Below are positions 63,871 through 64,000 of a stretch of 64,000 nt of DNA, piece after piece. The DNA is from Actinoplanes sp. L3-i22. GTDB lineage: Bacteria > Actinomycetota > Actinomycetes > Mycobacteriales > Micromonosporaceae. Positions within the stretch are counted from its first letter, which is position 1. Every line of letters begins with the position of its first letter. The stretch covers positions 1,980,001-2,044,000 of the forward strand of contig NZ_AP024745.1 of the NCBI RefSeq assembly GCF_019704555.1, read 5' to 3'. Under the pieces are notes generated by a model. That model saw only the letters and a list, made by a program, of their open reading frames with translations, searched no databases and had not been told where the DNA came from. Position numbers and translations under genes: made by a program.

Positions 63871-64000
63871 TCCGCTTCCTGGCTCCGTGGTGGCTGCTCA
63901 CGCTGCTGCCCGTTCTCGTCGTCGCCGGCGCCTACGTGTGGCGTCAGCTCCACAAGCGGTCGTACGCGATGCGCTTCACCAACGTCGACCTGCTGCGCAC
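63867..64000 (+). CDS. VWA/BatA-like membrane protein, 5' part only
   Basis: Only the first 44 residues lie in the window: MIRFLAPWWLLTLLPVLVVA is one transmembrane helix, followed by VWRQLHKRSYAMRFTNVDLL, the usual opening of the BatA/VWA aerotolerance-like proteins encoded after MoxR and DUF58. The gene runs off the end at 64000. The start overlaps the DUF58 stop by four bases. Confidence 0.8.
   Translation, partial: MIRFLAPWWLLTLLPVLVVAGAYVWRQLHKRSYAMRFTNVDLLR

Overview
The window is a 64-kb piece of a very GC-rich actinobacterial chromosome. Gene content and order point to a Micromonosporaceae-type organism, probably Actinoplanes or a close relative; this is inferred from recognising families and synteny, not from a database search. 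Supporting signs are GTG/TTG starts, 4-base stop/start overlaps, a mycothiol-dependent-type enzyme, the divergent tkt/ctaB pair, the sufR-B-D-Rieske-C-S-U-T operon and an IdeR/DtxR-like iron box.

Layout. 0-8 kb: an acetyltransferase and a VOC protein, then the pentose phosphate operon tkt-tal-zwf-opcA-pgl on the minus strand. 8-12 kb: haem O/haem A synthesis (ctaB, ctaA) around a small protein coupled to an ATP-grasp enzyme. 12-18.7 kb: the complete SUF iron-sulfur operon under SufR, ending in a SufT-like protein with a histidine-rich head. 18.8-31 kb: an accessory region with a nucleotidyltransferase fusion, two converging hydrolases, a histidine phosphatase, an ArsR/MFS pair, a LysE exporter, an AlkD-like protein and a VLRF1-type release factor, broken up by tandem arrays. 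31-37.5 kb: a zinc metallopeptidase, the ABC-F/HTH/enoyl-CoA hydratase block, and an ABC exporter behind a hairpin that would bury its ribosome-binding site. 37.5-48.5 kb: a uracil-DNA glycosylase, two SDRs, an XRE regulator with a palindromic operator, a HAD protein lacking its nucleophile, a TetR regulator, a RIO kinase, a TPR protein and aconitase. 48.5-64 kb: pullulanase, small conserved proteins, aminopeptidase P, a SodC-like protein, fructokinase, two bacterial PH-domain proteins and the start of a MoxR-DUF58-VWA cluster.

The genes form a loose central-metabolism and redox theme: NADPH supply, haem A for cytochrome oxidase, Fe-S assembly, and aconitase as a major Fe-S client. The TetR gene and acnA share a 20-bp motif with 17 identities, and the acnA promoter also carries an iron box, so the TetR protein is probably AcnR.

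The strongest undescribed signal is a dispersed intergenic element of about 150 bp present five times (A 25016-25164, B 27750-27906, C 42241-42386, D 45298-45452, E 56172-56330). It folds into a hairpin whose stem shows compensatory base changes between copies. Other unusual structure includes three unrelated tandem arrays that all have a 19-bp period, three genes whose 3' ends including the stop codon are tandemly duplicated, a perfect hairpin joining the stop codons of two convergent genes, and three intergenic pairs of DnaA-box-like 9-mers. No rRNA, tRNA, CRISPR array, insertion sequence or prophage was recognised.
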